From assembly GCA_022822575.1 (NCBI GenBank), contig JAJEBJ010000318.1, positions 1-12,751 of the forward strand: 12,751 bases of DNA, given 5' to 3'. The position numbers were made by a program, and so were the translations under genes. Shown piece by piece: positions 1 through 6,423 of the stretch. The stretch's first letter is position 1. Each line of letters begins with the position of its first letter. The notes under the pieces are model-generated. The model did no database searches and had not been told where the DNA came from. It saw only the letters and a list, made by a program, of their open reading frames with translations. The DNA is from Alphaproteobacteria bacterium. Its GTDB lineage: Bacteria > Pseudomonadota > Alphaproteobacteria > SP197.

Positions 1-522
1 CGGGTCTCCGTGAACGACTTCATCATCCGGGCGCTTGCACTGGCCCTGCGAGACATTCCGGACGCCAATGTTCAGTGGGGAGGCGATGTCATACGGCGCT
101 TTGCCCATGTCGATCTTTCCGTAGCCGTAGCCGTCGATGGCGGGCTTGTGACCCCGGTCATCCGCGATGCCGCCTCCCGGGGGCTCCTGGACATCGCAAC
201 CACCATGCGGGATCTCGTCGAGCGCGCGCGCGCCGGCAAGCTCATGCCTGAGGAGTACCAGGGCGGCAGTTTCACCCTGTCGAATCTCGGCATGTACGGA
301 ATCAGGGACTTCGATGCCGTGATCAATCCGCCACAGGCCGGTATTCTGGCAGTGGGTGCAGGCTATCCGCGGCCGGTGGCAAGGGATGGAGCGCTCGCCG
401 TGGCAACCCTGATGAGCACGACGCTTTCGGCCGATCACCGGGTCATCGACGGTGCAGTCGGCGCGGCTTTGCTGAACGCCTTCAGGAACTTCATCGAATC
501 ACCGTTTACCCTCATCCTGTAG
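1..522 (+). CDS. pdhC: Pyruvate dehydrogenase E2 (dihydrolipoyllysine acetyltransferase), 3' part only
   Basis: The reading frame is open from the first base, so this is the C-terminal 173 residues of a longer protein; the lipoyl and E1/E3-binding domains lie outside the window. What remains is the 2-oxoacid dehydrogenase acyltransferase catalytic domain. It holds the SNLGMYG stretch and, near the end, the family motif DHRVIDGA, whose His (codon 146 of the visible part) and Asp (codon 150) are the catalytic pair. E2 moves the acetyl group from lipoyl-lysine to CoA and forms the core of the cytoplasmic complex. Assignment to pyruvate rather than 2-oxoglutarate or branched-chain substrates rests on context: lpdA and lipA follow at once, which is the usual alphaproteobacterial pdhABC-lpdA arrangement. 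A GTG at base 10 lies inside the frame and is not the real start. The stop is TAG at 520-522. Confidence 0.93.
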   Translation, partial: RVSVNDFIIRALALALRDIPDANVQWGGDVIRRFAHVDLSVAVAVDGGLVTPVIRDAASRGLLDIATTMRDLVERARAGKLMPEEYQGGSFTLSNLGMYGIRDFDAVINPPQAGILAVGAGYPRPVARDGALAVATLMSTTLSADHRVIDGAVGAALLNAFRNFIESPFTLIL

Positions 523-533
523 AGGAACGCCTG

Positions 534-1922
534 ATGACCCAGTCGCGTTACGACATCCTTGTTCTCGGTGGGGGTCCGGGAGGATATGTTGCCGCCATCC
601 GTGCCGCGCAGCTCGGAATGTCGGTCGCTGTCATCGAACGCGACCATCTGGGCGGCGTGTGTCTTAACTGGGGATGTATCCCGACGAAGGCGCTTCTGCG
701 TTCAGCAGAGGTGATGCGCCTGGCGCGTCATGGCGATGCCTTCGGCCTCGACATTGATAACCCGCGCTTCGACATTGGTGCCGTGGTCGGGCGGAGTCGC
801 GAAGTAGCTGACCGTCTATCGCGGGGCGTCAGACACCTGCTCTCCAAACACAGTGTGACGATTGTCGAAGGCGAGGGACGACTGGCGGGACCGGGACAGG
901 TCCGCGTCGGCGAGAGCCTGCTGGAGGGCGGTCACATCATTCTTGCTACGGGGGCGCGACCCCGGGAGCTGGACAACGTGAAGGCCGACGAAAGGGTCAT
1001 CTGGACCTATCGCAAGGCCATGGTGCCCGAGGCCATGCCGGCTTCAGTCATCGTCATCGGTTCGGGCGCCATCGGAATCGAGTTCGCCAGCTTCTACCGA
1101 GACATGGGAGCCGAGGTCAGGGTGATCGAGGTGGTCGACCGCATTCTTCCGTCGGAAGACGAAGAAATATCATCAATCGCTCGCAAATCATTCCAGAAAC
1201 AGGGTATCGACGTTCATACGGGAAGCGTGGTGCAAGAGGTCACCACATCAGAGGACGGCGCTTTGGTTCATGTCACGGATGATGCGGGCGAGGAACACAT
1301 GCACACTGCCGAACGGGTCATCCTCGCCGTCGGCATCATCGGCAATACGGAGAATCTTGGGCTCGAGGGCACCGGGGTCACCGTCTCGGGGGGCCATGTC
1401 GACGTCAACAGATGGCTTGAAACCGGAGAAGAGGGAGTTCTCGCCATCGGTGATCTTGCCGGTCCGCCCTGGCTTGCCCACAAGGCCAGTCACGAGGGCA
1501 TCATCGCCGTCGAGAGGATTGCCGGTCTTGACCATGTCGAACCACTCGACACCGGCAACATTCCAGGCTGCACCTACTGCCATCCGCAAATTGCCAGCAT
1601 CGGCCTCACGGAAGCCGCCGCCCGCGACGCCGGGCATGCCGTCCGCGTCGGACGCTTTCCGTTCCTTGGCAACGGCAAGGCCATTGCCCTGGGCGACGAC
1701 GATGGCATGGTCAAGACTGTCTTTGACGCAGATACCGGCGAACTCCTTGGCGCCCACATGATCGGCGCCGAAGTCACGGAGCTGATCCATGGATTTGCCA
1801 TAGCCCGCACGCTTGAAACCACCGAGGCTGAACTCATGAGCACGGTCTTTCCCCATCCGACCCTCTCGGAAATGATGGGCGAATCGGTGCTCGAGGCCTA
1901 CGGCCGTGCCCTCCATATCTGA
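534..1922 (+). CDS. lpdA: Dihydrolipoyl dehydrogenase (E3)
   Basis: This 462-residue flavoprotein reoxidises dihydrolipoyl groups on E2 and passes the electrons through FAD to NAD+. The N-terminal FAD-binding glycine motif GGGPGG is at residues 12-17. The redox-active disulfide is C43 and C48 in GGVCLNWGCIPTK. A second nucleotide-binding motif (VIGSGAIGIEFASF, NAD) lies mid-protein, and the C-terminal dimerisation domain ends with the catalytic HPTLSE motif (H441, E446). All key residues are present and the length is normal; no lipoyl domain is fused to the N terminus. The ATG lies 11 bases after the pdhC stop. An AGAGGA Shine-Dalgarno sequence overlaps that stop with a 7-base spacer, so co-transcription and tight coupling are likely. 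The segment IPGCTYCHPQ is typical, as I recall, of the PDH-linked E3 of alphaproteobacteria, which fits the neighbourhood. Confidence 0.96.
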   Translation: MTQSRYDILVLGGGPGGYVAAIRAAQLGMSVAVIERDHLGGVCLNWGCIPTKALLRSAEVMRLARHGDAFGLDIDNPRFDIGAVVGRSREVADRLSRGVRHLLSKHSVTIVEGEGRLAGPGQVRVGESLLEGGHIILATGARPRELDNVKADERVIWTYRKAMVPEAMPASVIVIGSGAIGIEFASFYRDMGAEVRVIEVVDRILPSEDEEISSIARKSFQKQGIDVHTGSVVQEVTTSEDGALVHVTDDAGEEHMHTAERVILAVGIIGNTENLGLEGTGVTVSGGHVDVNRWLETGEEGVLAIGDLAGPPWLAHKASHEGIIAVERIAGLDHVEPLDTGNIPGCTYCHPQIASIGLTEAAARDAGHAVRVGRFPFLGNGKAIALGDDDGMVKTVFDADTGELLGAHMIGAEVTELIHGFAIARTLETTEAELMSTVFPHPTLSEMMGESVLEAYGRALHI

Positions 1923-1928
1923 CGTGTC

Positions 1929-2876
1929 ATGACCAGGCTCTCCCGTTTACAGCCCGTTCGCGAACGCCACCCGGAAAAGGCGTGGCGGGACCCTGTCGCC
2001 GTTCCCCGCAAACCAAAGTGGATCAGGGCCCGGGCGCCGGGGTCACCGGACTACCACGCGACGCGCCAGCTCGTCCGCAAGGCGAGGCTGACGACAGTGT
2101 GCGAGGAAGCCGCCTGTCCCAACATCGGGGAGTGCTGGTCGAAACGGCATGTCACCGTCATGATCCTCGGTGATATCTGCACACGGGGCTGCACATTCTG
2201 CAATGTCACCACGGGCCGGCCCGGTCCGGTGGATGAAGATGAGCCACGGCGTCTGGCGCAGGCCATCCGCGACCTTGGCCTCAGGCACGTGGTCATCACC
2301 TCGGTGGACAGGGATGATCTCGATGACGGAGGGGCAGGACAGTTCGTCGCTTGCATCAACGAGATACGCCGGGTGTCTCCCGCCACGACCATCGAGGTTC
2401 TGACTCCCGATTTCCTGCGCAAGGAGGGGGCGATCGAACAGGTCGTCGCGGCGCGTCCCGACGTCCTGAACCACAACCTGGAGACCGTTCCCCGGCTCTA
2501 TCGCGAGGTGCGGCCCGGTTCGCGATACTTCGCCTCCCTCAACCTTCTGTGGCGCGTCAAGGAGATCGATCCAGGGATCTTTACCAAGTCGGGTCTGATG
2601 GTGGGACTTGGCGAGACCAGGGACGAAGTCATGCAGGTCATGGACGACATGCGCCAGGCGGATGTCGATTTCCTGACGGTTGGACAGTACCTGCAACCCA
2701 CGCCACGCCACCATGCCATCGACCGTTTCTGGAGACCCGAGGAGTTCCAGGAACTGGAGACAATCGCTCTTGCCAGGGGCTTTCTCATGGTGAGCGCCAG
2801 TCCGCTCACTCGGTCATCCCATCATGCTGACAGGGACTTTGCCATCATGCAGGCGCGCCGCCATGCCGGGGGCTGA
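1929..2876 (+). CDS. lipA: Lipoyl synthase (radical SAM)
   Basis: LipA inserts two sulfur atoms into octanoyl groups carried on E2 and similar proteins, using S-adenosylmethionine and two 4Fe-4S clusters. Both cluster motifs are intact in the 315-residue product. The auxiliary cluster CX4CX5C is C58, C63 and C69. The radical SAM CX3CX2C is C84, C88 and C91. The C-terminal RSSYHA-type motif, whose serine ligates the auxiliary cluster, is present as RSSHHA (R295-S296-S297). The start is ATG, 6 bases after the lpdA stop, with no strong Shine-Dalgarno sequence in front, so translation may depend on coupling to lpdA. Placing the lipoate-maturing enzyme directly after the E2 and E3 genes fits its job, since the complex cannot work without lipoylation. 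Confidence 0.96.
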   Translation: MTRLSRLQPVRERHPEKAWRDPVAVPRKPKWIRARAPGSPDYHATRQLVRKARLTTVCEEAACPNIGECWSKRHVTVMILGDICTRGCTFCNVTTGRPGPVDEDEPRRLAQAIRDLGLRHVVITSVDRDDLDDGGAGQFVACINEIRRVSPATTIEVLTPDFLRKEGAIEQVVAARPDVLNHNLETVPRLYREVRPGSRYFASLNLLWRVKEIDPGIFTKSGLMVGLGETRDEVMQVMDDMRQADVDFLTVGQYLQPTPRHHAIDRFWRPEEFQELETIALARGFLMVSASPLTRSSHHADRDFAIMQARRHAGG

Positions 2877-2878
2877 GC

Positions 2879-3340
2879 GTGGCCCGGCATCGCGAACAGA
2901 AACTGCTGCCTTGGACGGCTGAACAGCTCTACAGCCTGGTCGCGGATGTCGGCCGATACCCCGAGTTTCTTCCCTGGTGCGTGGCGGCGCGAATCACCAG
3001 GCGCGACGGCAATGCCTTCTGGGCCGACCTTGTGATCGGCTTTCGCCTCATCCGGGAACGCTACACCTCCAGAGTGACTCTGGTTCCCGGTCGGGAGATC
3101 CACACGGCCTGCACATCGGGGCCCTTCCGGAAGATGGAGGGAAGCTGGCGATTCGTTCCCCGGGACGATGGGGGGTGTCTCGTCGAATTCGCCATCGAAT
3201 TCGAGTTCAACTCGCGTCTCCTGCAACGGACCATCGGAGCCCTCTACCTTGAGGCCTCCCGGCGTCTCGTGCGTTCCTTTGAAGACCGGGCCCGCGTCCT
3301 CTACGGACCGGCATTCACGGACGAAGACAGCCTGCGATGA
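2879..3340 (+). CDS. RatA/COQ10 family START-like protein (polyketide cyclase-like fold)
   Basis: A 153-residue protein of the SRPBCC/START fold (COG2867, polyketide cyclase/COQ10 type). Recognisable features are the N-terminal segment LYSLVADVGRYPEFLPWC, the middle segment GPFRKMEGSWRF, and the basic C-terminal helix beginning LEASRRLVRSF. Relatives include mitochondrial Coq10, a lipid and ubiquinone-binding protein needed for respiration, and E. coli RatA, reported to block ribosome subunit joining. With no antitoxin gene beside it and an operon devoted to pyruvate oxidation, a COQ10-like role at the quinone pool is the better guess; the sequence alone does not settle this. The start is GTG, only 2 bases after the lipA stop, with a G-rich stretch as possible ribosome site. 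The last 26 bases are shared with the converging cinA-like gene. Family assignment is firm; function is open. Confidence 0.85.
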   Translation: MARHREQKLLPWTAEQLYSLVADVGRYPEFLPWCVAARITRRDGNAFWADLVIGFRLIRERYTSRVTLVPGREIHTACTSGPFRKMEGSWRFVPRDDGGCLVEFAIEFEFNSRLLQRTIGALYLEASRRLVRSFEDRARVLYGPAFTDEDSLR

Positions 3341-3806
3341 GCATCAGGGCATCGCGTACCGAGGCCATTCTGACGGCGTGACGCCCGATGTCGCCGTAGC
3401 GGTGTTCCGTAACCACGATATCCGCGTCTGCCACCGCTGCCATGAAGACAAGACCCGCTGGCTTGGCCCGGGAATCGCTGCCCGGACCGGCAACTCCGGT
3501 GATGGCGACCCCGGCACGGTCCGGATGGCGGTGGCGGATGCCTTCGACCATGGCCCGCGCGACCTCCCTGCTGACCGCACCATGTGTCCGAATGAGGGGG
3601 GCAGGCACCCCGAGAAGCGCAGTCTTGGAGGAGCACGAATAGGTCACGTATCCGCAATCGACAACGTCGGAGGAACCGGCAACGGCCGTCAGCGATCCGG
3701 CGAGCAGGCCTCCGGTGCAGGACTCGGCTGTGACAACCATCATTCCGCGTTGCCGACAGGCGTCCAGGACGCGCCCGGCAGCATCAAGAATCGCCGCATC
3801 AAACAT
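3315..3806 (-). CDS. pncC: Stand-alone CinA C-terminal domain, nicotinamide-nucleotide amidohydrolase
   Basis: This 163-residue protein is the CinA C-terminal domain alone, as in E. coli PncC. Family enzymes deamidate nicotinamide mononucleotide to nicotinate mononucleotide, recycling pyridine nucleotide released by DNA ligase. The signature TAESCTGG is at residues 26-33 (S29 is the candidate nucleophile), the conserved lysine is K61 in YSCSSK, and ITGVAGPG follows. The N-terminal molybdopterin-binding-like domain of full-length CinA is missing, which is normal for this subfamily. I chose the ATG at 3806-3804: the product then starts just before the conserved domain, and this ATG overlaps the pgpA stop by 8 bases, a common translational coupling layout. 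An in-frame upstream ATG (3866) would add 20 residues lying wholly within pgpA and unlike the family. The 3' end runs 26 bases into the opposite-strand gene. Confidence 0.9.
   Translation of the reverse strand: MFDAAILDAAGRVLDACRQRGMMVVTAESCTGGLLAGSLTAVAGSSDVVDCGYVTYSCSSKTALLGVPAPLIRTHGAVSREVARAMVEGIRHRHPDRAGVAITGVAGPGSDSRAKPAGLVFMAAVADADIVVTEHRYGDIGRHAVRMASVRDALMLIAGCLRP
3334..3355. repeat. Inverted repeat at the convergent gene junction
   Basis: GCGATG (3334-3339) and CATCGC (3350-3355) are perfect complements around a 10-base loop. They span the stop codon of the RatA/COQ10-like gene and lie inside the end of the cinA-like gene. A shorter alternative pairing, GATG with CATC, is nested within it. 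There is no T-run on either side, so it does not look like a standard intrinsic terminator. It could still slow polymerase or protect 3' ends of both converging transcripts. Chance occurrence is quite possible at this stem length. Confidence 0.3.
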
Positions 3807-4290
3807 CAACCCATCCTGTCTGGGAGAATGCCCAGACACACGCCGCCGCTGCAGCACCTGCGGCAACGTCGTCCATCATGACACCCCAGGCGCCTCCGAG
3901 GCGCCGCTCGATCAAGCGAATGGGTCCAGGTTTCCAGATGTCAAAGAGCCGGAAGAGAACGAAAGAGAGAATCCACAGGACGGGAGAAAGCATGGCCGGG
4001 ATGAGGGCAAGAAACTGACCGCACGCCTCATCGATTACAATGGCGCCGTGGTCCGGGTCGGCTCCCGACTCCATTGCGGCGGCAAATTGCCTGACGGCAA
4101 AAAGACCCGCCACGAGGAGGAAGAGCGATGCCGCAAGAAGCGCCCACGGTCCGCCATACCACATGACAAGGAAGGCAGGCGGCAGGGAGGCCAGGGAGCC
4201 CAGGGTTCCAGGCATGGGACGAAGGAACCCCACGCCTCCCAGGGTCACCACCCAGGGCGCAACTCCCTTCAACTCCGGATTGCGGCGCAT
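3799..4290 (-). CDS. pgpA: Phosphatidylglycerophosphatase A
   Basis: PgpA removes the terminal phosphate from phosphatidylglycerophosphate to give phosphatidylglycerol, at the inner membrane. The 163-residue product carries all family motifs: PGTLGS (residues 27-32), IVIDEACGQ with D87 and E88, FRLFDIWKPGPI (113-124), and GGAWGVMMDDVAAG with D140 and D141. Between them are hydrophobic membrane segments, roughly residues 37-68 and 92-112, plus a C-terminal one. I placed the start at the ATG 4290-4288, one base after the ispDF stop on the minus strand; longer readings into ispDF would add arginine-rich sequence foreign to the family. Its 3' end overlaps the cinA-like start by 8 bases, so ispDF-pgpA-cinA is very probably one transcript. 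Confidence 0.94.
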   Translation of the reverse strand: MRRNPELKGVAPWVVTLGGVGFLRPMPGTLGSLASLPPAFLVMWYGGPWALLAASLFLLVAGLFAVRQFAAAMESGADPDHGAIVIDEACGQFLALIPAMLSPVLWILSFVLFRLFDIWKPGPIRLIERRLGGAWGVMMDDVAAGAAAAACVWAFSQTGWVDV

Positions 4291-4291
4291 G

Positions 4292-5449
4292 TCACGGCAA
4301 CGGGCGACGAATGGTGACGGTGGCCGCGGCCGCGATACCCTCGCAGCGACCCAGGAAACCGAGACCGTCAGTGGACGTGACCTTGATGTTGACCCGCGGT
4401 TCCCCAACGTCAAGAAGACCCGCCACGCTGTGGCGCATCGCCCCCTGGTGTGGCGCGAGGCGCGGCTTCTGGCACATCAGGGTGATGTCGGCATGAAGCA
4501 GGGTTGCACAGCGTTCCGCCATCAGATTCCGTGCTACATCGACGAGGTCGCCCGAGGGACGTCCCCGCCAACTGGCATCGTTCACAGGGAAATGCTGTCC
4601 GAGATCACCGCATCCAAGCGCCCCGAGAATGGCGTCGACCAGGGCGTGCAACCCGACATCGCCATCCGTGTTGCCTTCAAGGGTGCGGTCGTGGTCGACG
4701 CGCACACCGCACAGCATGACATGATCACCGGTCACGAGGGCATGGGCATCATAGCCCGTGCCGGTGGAGACTTCAGTCTGGTTGCAGGACAATGCGAAAT
4801 CCTCATCGTGCGTGATCTTGATGTTCGCCCTGTCGCCATTGATGGCGATGACGGTCATGCCGGCGGCTTCGGCAACGGCGGAATCATCGGTTAACGTGCG
4901 TCCGTGTGCCTGCTCATGGGCAGCCAGAATTCCGGCATAGGGAAATCCCTGGGGCGTCTGCGCACAGACAAGCCGATCCCTGTCGGCGGTTCCCGTCACT
5001 TCGTTGCCTGAACGGTACTTCACGGTATCGGTGATGTCGGTTACCGGAATGACGCCGCATCGGCCTTTCAGGAGGCTCTGCACGATCTGTTCGAGAAGGT
5101 GGTCGCTGACAAAGGGTCGCGCCGCATCATGAACGAGAACAAATTCCGGTGCGTGAACACGCAGGGCCTTGAGACCATTCAGCACCGACTCCTGGCGCGT
5201 GGCGCCGCCATGTACGGCAGGGAGAAGATCGAGCCCGGCGACAGCCTCCTCGTGAAGGGCCTCGAAGTCGGGATGAATGACGGCAAGAATCGGATGAATC
5301 GCCGGGTATGCAGCAAATCGACTGAGCGACCAGCGGATGAGCGGTTGGCCATTCAGGGGCTGGTACTGCTTTGGAACCGGCCCGCCCACGCGCTCGCCCC
5401 GGCCACCCGCCACGACGACAGCAGCAATCGAATGCGCCGACATGCCCAT
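4292..5449 (-). CDS. ispDF: Bifunctional IspD/IspF: 2-C-methyl-D-erythritol 4-phosphate cytidylyltransferase / 2,4-cyclodiphosphate synthase
   Basis: A 385-residue fusion catalysing the third and fifth steps of the MEP isoprenoid pathway, an arrangement common in alphaproteobacteria. IspD fills about residues 8-225: the CTP-binding loop AGGRGERVG (14-22) with PKQY (26-29), then LVHDAARPF, TDTVK and TPQGFPYA. IspF starts near residue 228 with TGTGYDAHAL. Zinc ligands D234, H236 and H268 are present, aligning to E. coli D8, H10 and H42, and the end carries TSTDGLGFLGR and EGIA. Odd feature: the usual HSDGDV motif reads NTDGDV, so N260 and T261 replace the residues equal to E. coli H34 and S35, which contact substrate. 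The first of two close ATGs (5449) is preferred because an AGG lies 8 bases upstream on the minus strand; the second (5443) would be 14 away. This is the first gene of the minus-strand operon. Confidence 0.95.
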   Translation of the reverse strand: MGMSAHSIAAVVVAGGRGERVGGPVPKQYQPLNGQPLIRWSLSRFAAYPAIHPILAVIHPDFEALHEEAVAGLDLLPAVHGGATRQESVLNGLKALRVHAPEFVLVHDAARPFVSDHLLEQIVQSLLKGRCGVIPVTDITDTVKYRSGNEVTGTADRDRLVCAQTPQGFPYAGILAAHEQAHGRTLTDDSAVAEAAGMTVIAINGDRANIKITHDEDFALSCNQTEVSTGTGYDAHALVTGDHVMLCGVRVDHDRTLEGNTDGDVGLHALVDAILGALGCGDLGQHFPVNDASWRGRPSGDLVDVARNLMAERCATLLHADITLMCQKPRLAPHQGAMRHSVAGLLDVGEPRVNIKVTSTDGLGFLGRCEGIAAAATVTIRRPLP

Positions 5450-5554
5450 GCCGGCAACCTAGCGCGTTCACGCTGTCCGTAAAACCGCCCGCAACCGGTT
5501 CTTCCTGGCGCGAGCGGGATTGCGGCGATCGGGTGAATTGGCGAGGATACGGGC
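5450..5554. promoter_or_regulatory. Divergent intergenic region between ispDF and the HemX-like gene
   Basis: These 105 bases separate two start codons facing away from each other, so promoters for both the minus-strand ispDF-pgpA-cinA operon and the plus-strand membrane-protein gene are expected here or nearby. I see no convincing -35/-10 pair on either strand. The plus-strand gene has a good ribosome site, GAGGA at 5543-5547. A 6-base inverted repeat (CCGCAA 5489-5494, TTGCGG 5520-5525, 25-base loop) is present but weak. The regulatory role is inferred from gene direction only. Confidence 0.4.
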
Positions 5555-6346
5555 ATGATCTTCTGGCATCATCTGGTTCCTGTCCTGCTGGTTCCGGCAG
5601 GTGTGCTGCCCTTCCTGGGTCGCTTCGATAAGGGGCTGCACTTCTGGGGTGCCTTCGGCCTGGCCACGCTCGCCGCCACGGCATGGACGGCCGCCCAGTT
5701 CAGCCAATCATGGTCGACCGGGTTCGGACCCGCCATCTGGCTGACGGTGTCCGCCTGTTTGATGCTCTTTCTCGTCCTTTCCCTCCTGGTCCCGGAGTTC
5801 TGGCGGTTAGGAGCCATCCTCGGTCCCTGGATCCTCATCATGGCGATTATGGCTCTCGCCTGGAACCAGGCAGAAGCGACCCGGTCTTCGGAAATTGGCT
5901 CAGTTTCTGACTGGATCGGAGTTCACGTGGTCCTGTCGGTCTCCACCTATGTGTTCCTCACCATGGCGGCAATCGCAGGCCTCGCCGTCATTCTCCAGGA
6001 ACGCTCCCTCAAGCGGCGCAAACCGGGCCGGCTCACGTCATCGCTGCCATCCCTGGCCGATTGTGAACGGCTCGAGATCCGCCTGCTGGTGACAAGCGAG
6101 ATCATCCTTGCCGCCGGGATCGCAACAGGCCTGGCAGCCACCTCGACGGGGGATGCCGTCACTGGCATGAGCCACAAGATCGTTTTCACAGTTGCCGCCT
6201 TCGCCGTCATTGCCATGCTGCTTTTGGCGCGCCAGCTTTGGGGAACACGAGGCCGAAAGGCGGCGCGCCTGGTGCTGACCGGCTATCTTCTGATGACCCT
6301 CGCCTATCCCGGGGTCAAGTTCGTCACGGATGTCATCATCGGATAG
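5555..6346 (+). CDS. CcsA/HemX/YpjD-type eight-helix inner membrane protein
   Basis: A 263-residue integral membrane protein with eight predicted helices at about residues 4-20, 29-48, 60-80, 84-103, 121-147, 175-197, 207-226 and 236-260. It resembles the cytochrome c assembly protein family (PF01578) in its HemX/YpjD branch. After the fifth helix comes a basic loop LQERSLKRRKPGRL, then LPSLADCERLEIRL. SHKIVF opens the seventh helix, and the end is LTGYLLMTLAYPGVKFV. H124 and H207 at helix starts are candidate haem ligands. The tryptophan-rich WWD motif of true CcsA/CcmC/CcmF haem-delivery proteins is not visible, so a direct role in cytochrome c maturation is uncertain. The ATG has GAGGA 7 bases upstream. 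It stands alone between a divergent operon and ntrY, in the place where many alphaproteobacteria carry dusB-ntrB-ntrC. Family call is good; function unknown. Confidence 0.78.
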   Translation: MIFWHHLVPVLLVPAGVLPFLGRFDKGLHFWGAFGLATLAATAWTAAQFSQSWSTGFGPAIWLTVSACLMLFLVLSLLVPEFWRLGAILGPWILIMAIMALAWNQAEATRSSEIGSVSDWIGVHVVLSVSTYVFLTMAAIAGLAVILQERSLKRRKPGRLTSSLPSLADCERLEIRLLVTSEIILAAGIATGLAATSTGDAVTGMSHKIVFTVAAFAVIAMLLLARQLWGTRGRKAARLVLTGYLLMTLAYPGVKFVTDVIIG

Positions 6347-6383
6347 GAGCGGGTGGCAGGGTGCATGTCGCAGACGCCGTCTG

Positions 6384-6389
6384 TATGAT
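6384..6389 (+). promoter_or_regulatory. Candidate -10 element upstream of ntrY
   Basis: TATGAT matches five of six bases of the sigma-70 -10 consensus and lies 34 bases before the ntrY ATG, in the 77-base gap after the HemX-like gene. No good -35 hexamer is seen at 16-18 bases upstream. The gap contains no terminator-like hairpin with a T-run, so ntrY could also be read from the upstream gene. Confidence 0.22.
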
Positions 6390-6423
6390 GCTGGGGCTGA
6401 TTTCGGGGGCTCCACCCTAATCC

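Noticed and set aside
2879..3340. A RatA/RatB toxin-antitoxin module.
   Set aside because: No partner gene of the RatB (ubiquitin-like RnfH) type is adjacent; the next gene is a convergent CinA-like amidase.
3334..3355. The junction hairpin as a bidirectional intrinsic terminator.
   Set aside because: The stem is only six pairs and there is no T-run on either strand.
4040..4894. A 284-codon plus-strand frame across pgpA and ispDF, and a 237-codon plus-strand frame at 3168-3881.
   Set aside because: They lie antisense to, or out of frame with, genes whose motifs are clear, and their translations are low-complexity.
5489..5525. A 6-base inverted repeat CCGCAA/TTGCGG in the divergent gap, as a possible operator.
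   Set aside because: The arms are short, the spacing of 25 bases suits no common operator, and such matches are frequent by chance in GC-rich DNA.
6385..6420. An 11-codon leader-peptide-like frame (ATG ATG CTG ... TAA) ending three bases before ntrY.
   Set aside because: It has no ribosome site, no run of regulatory codons and no alternative hairpins nearby to suggest attenuation.
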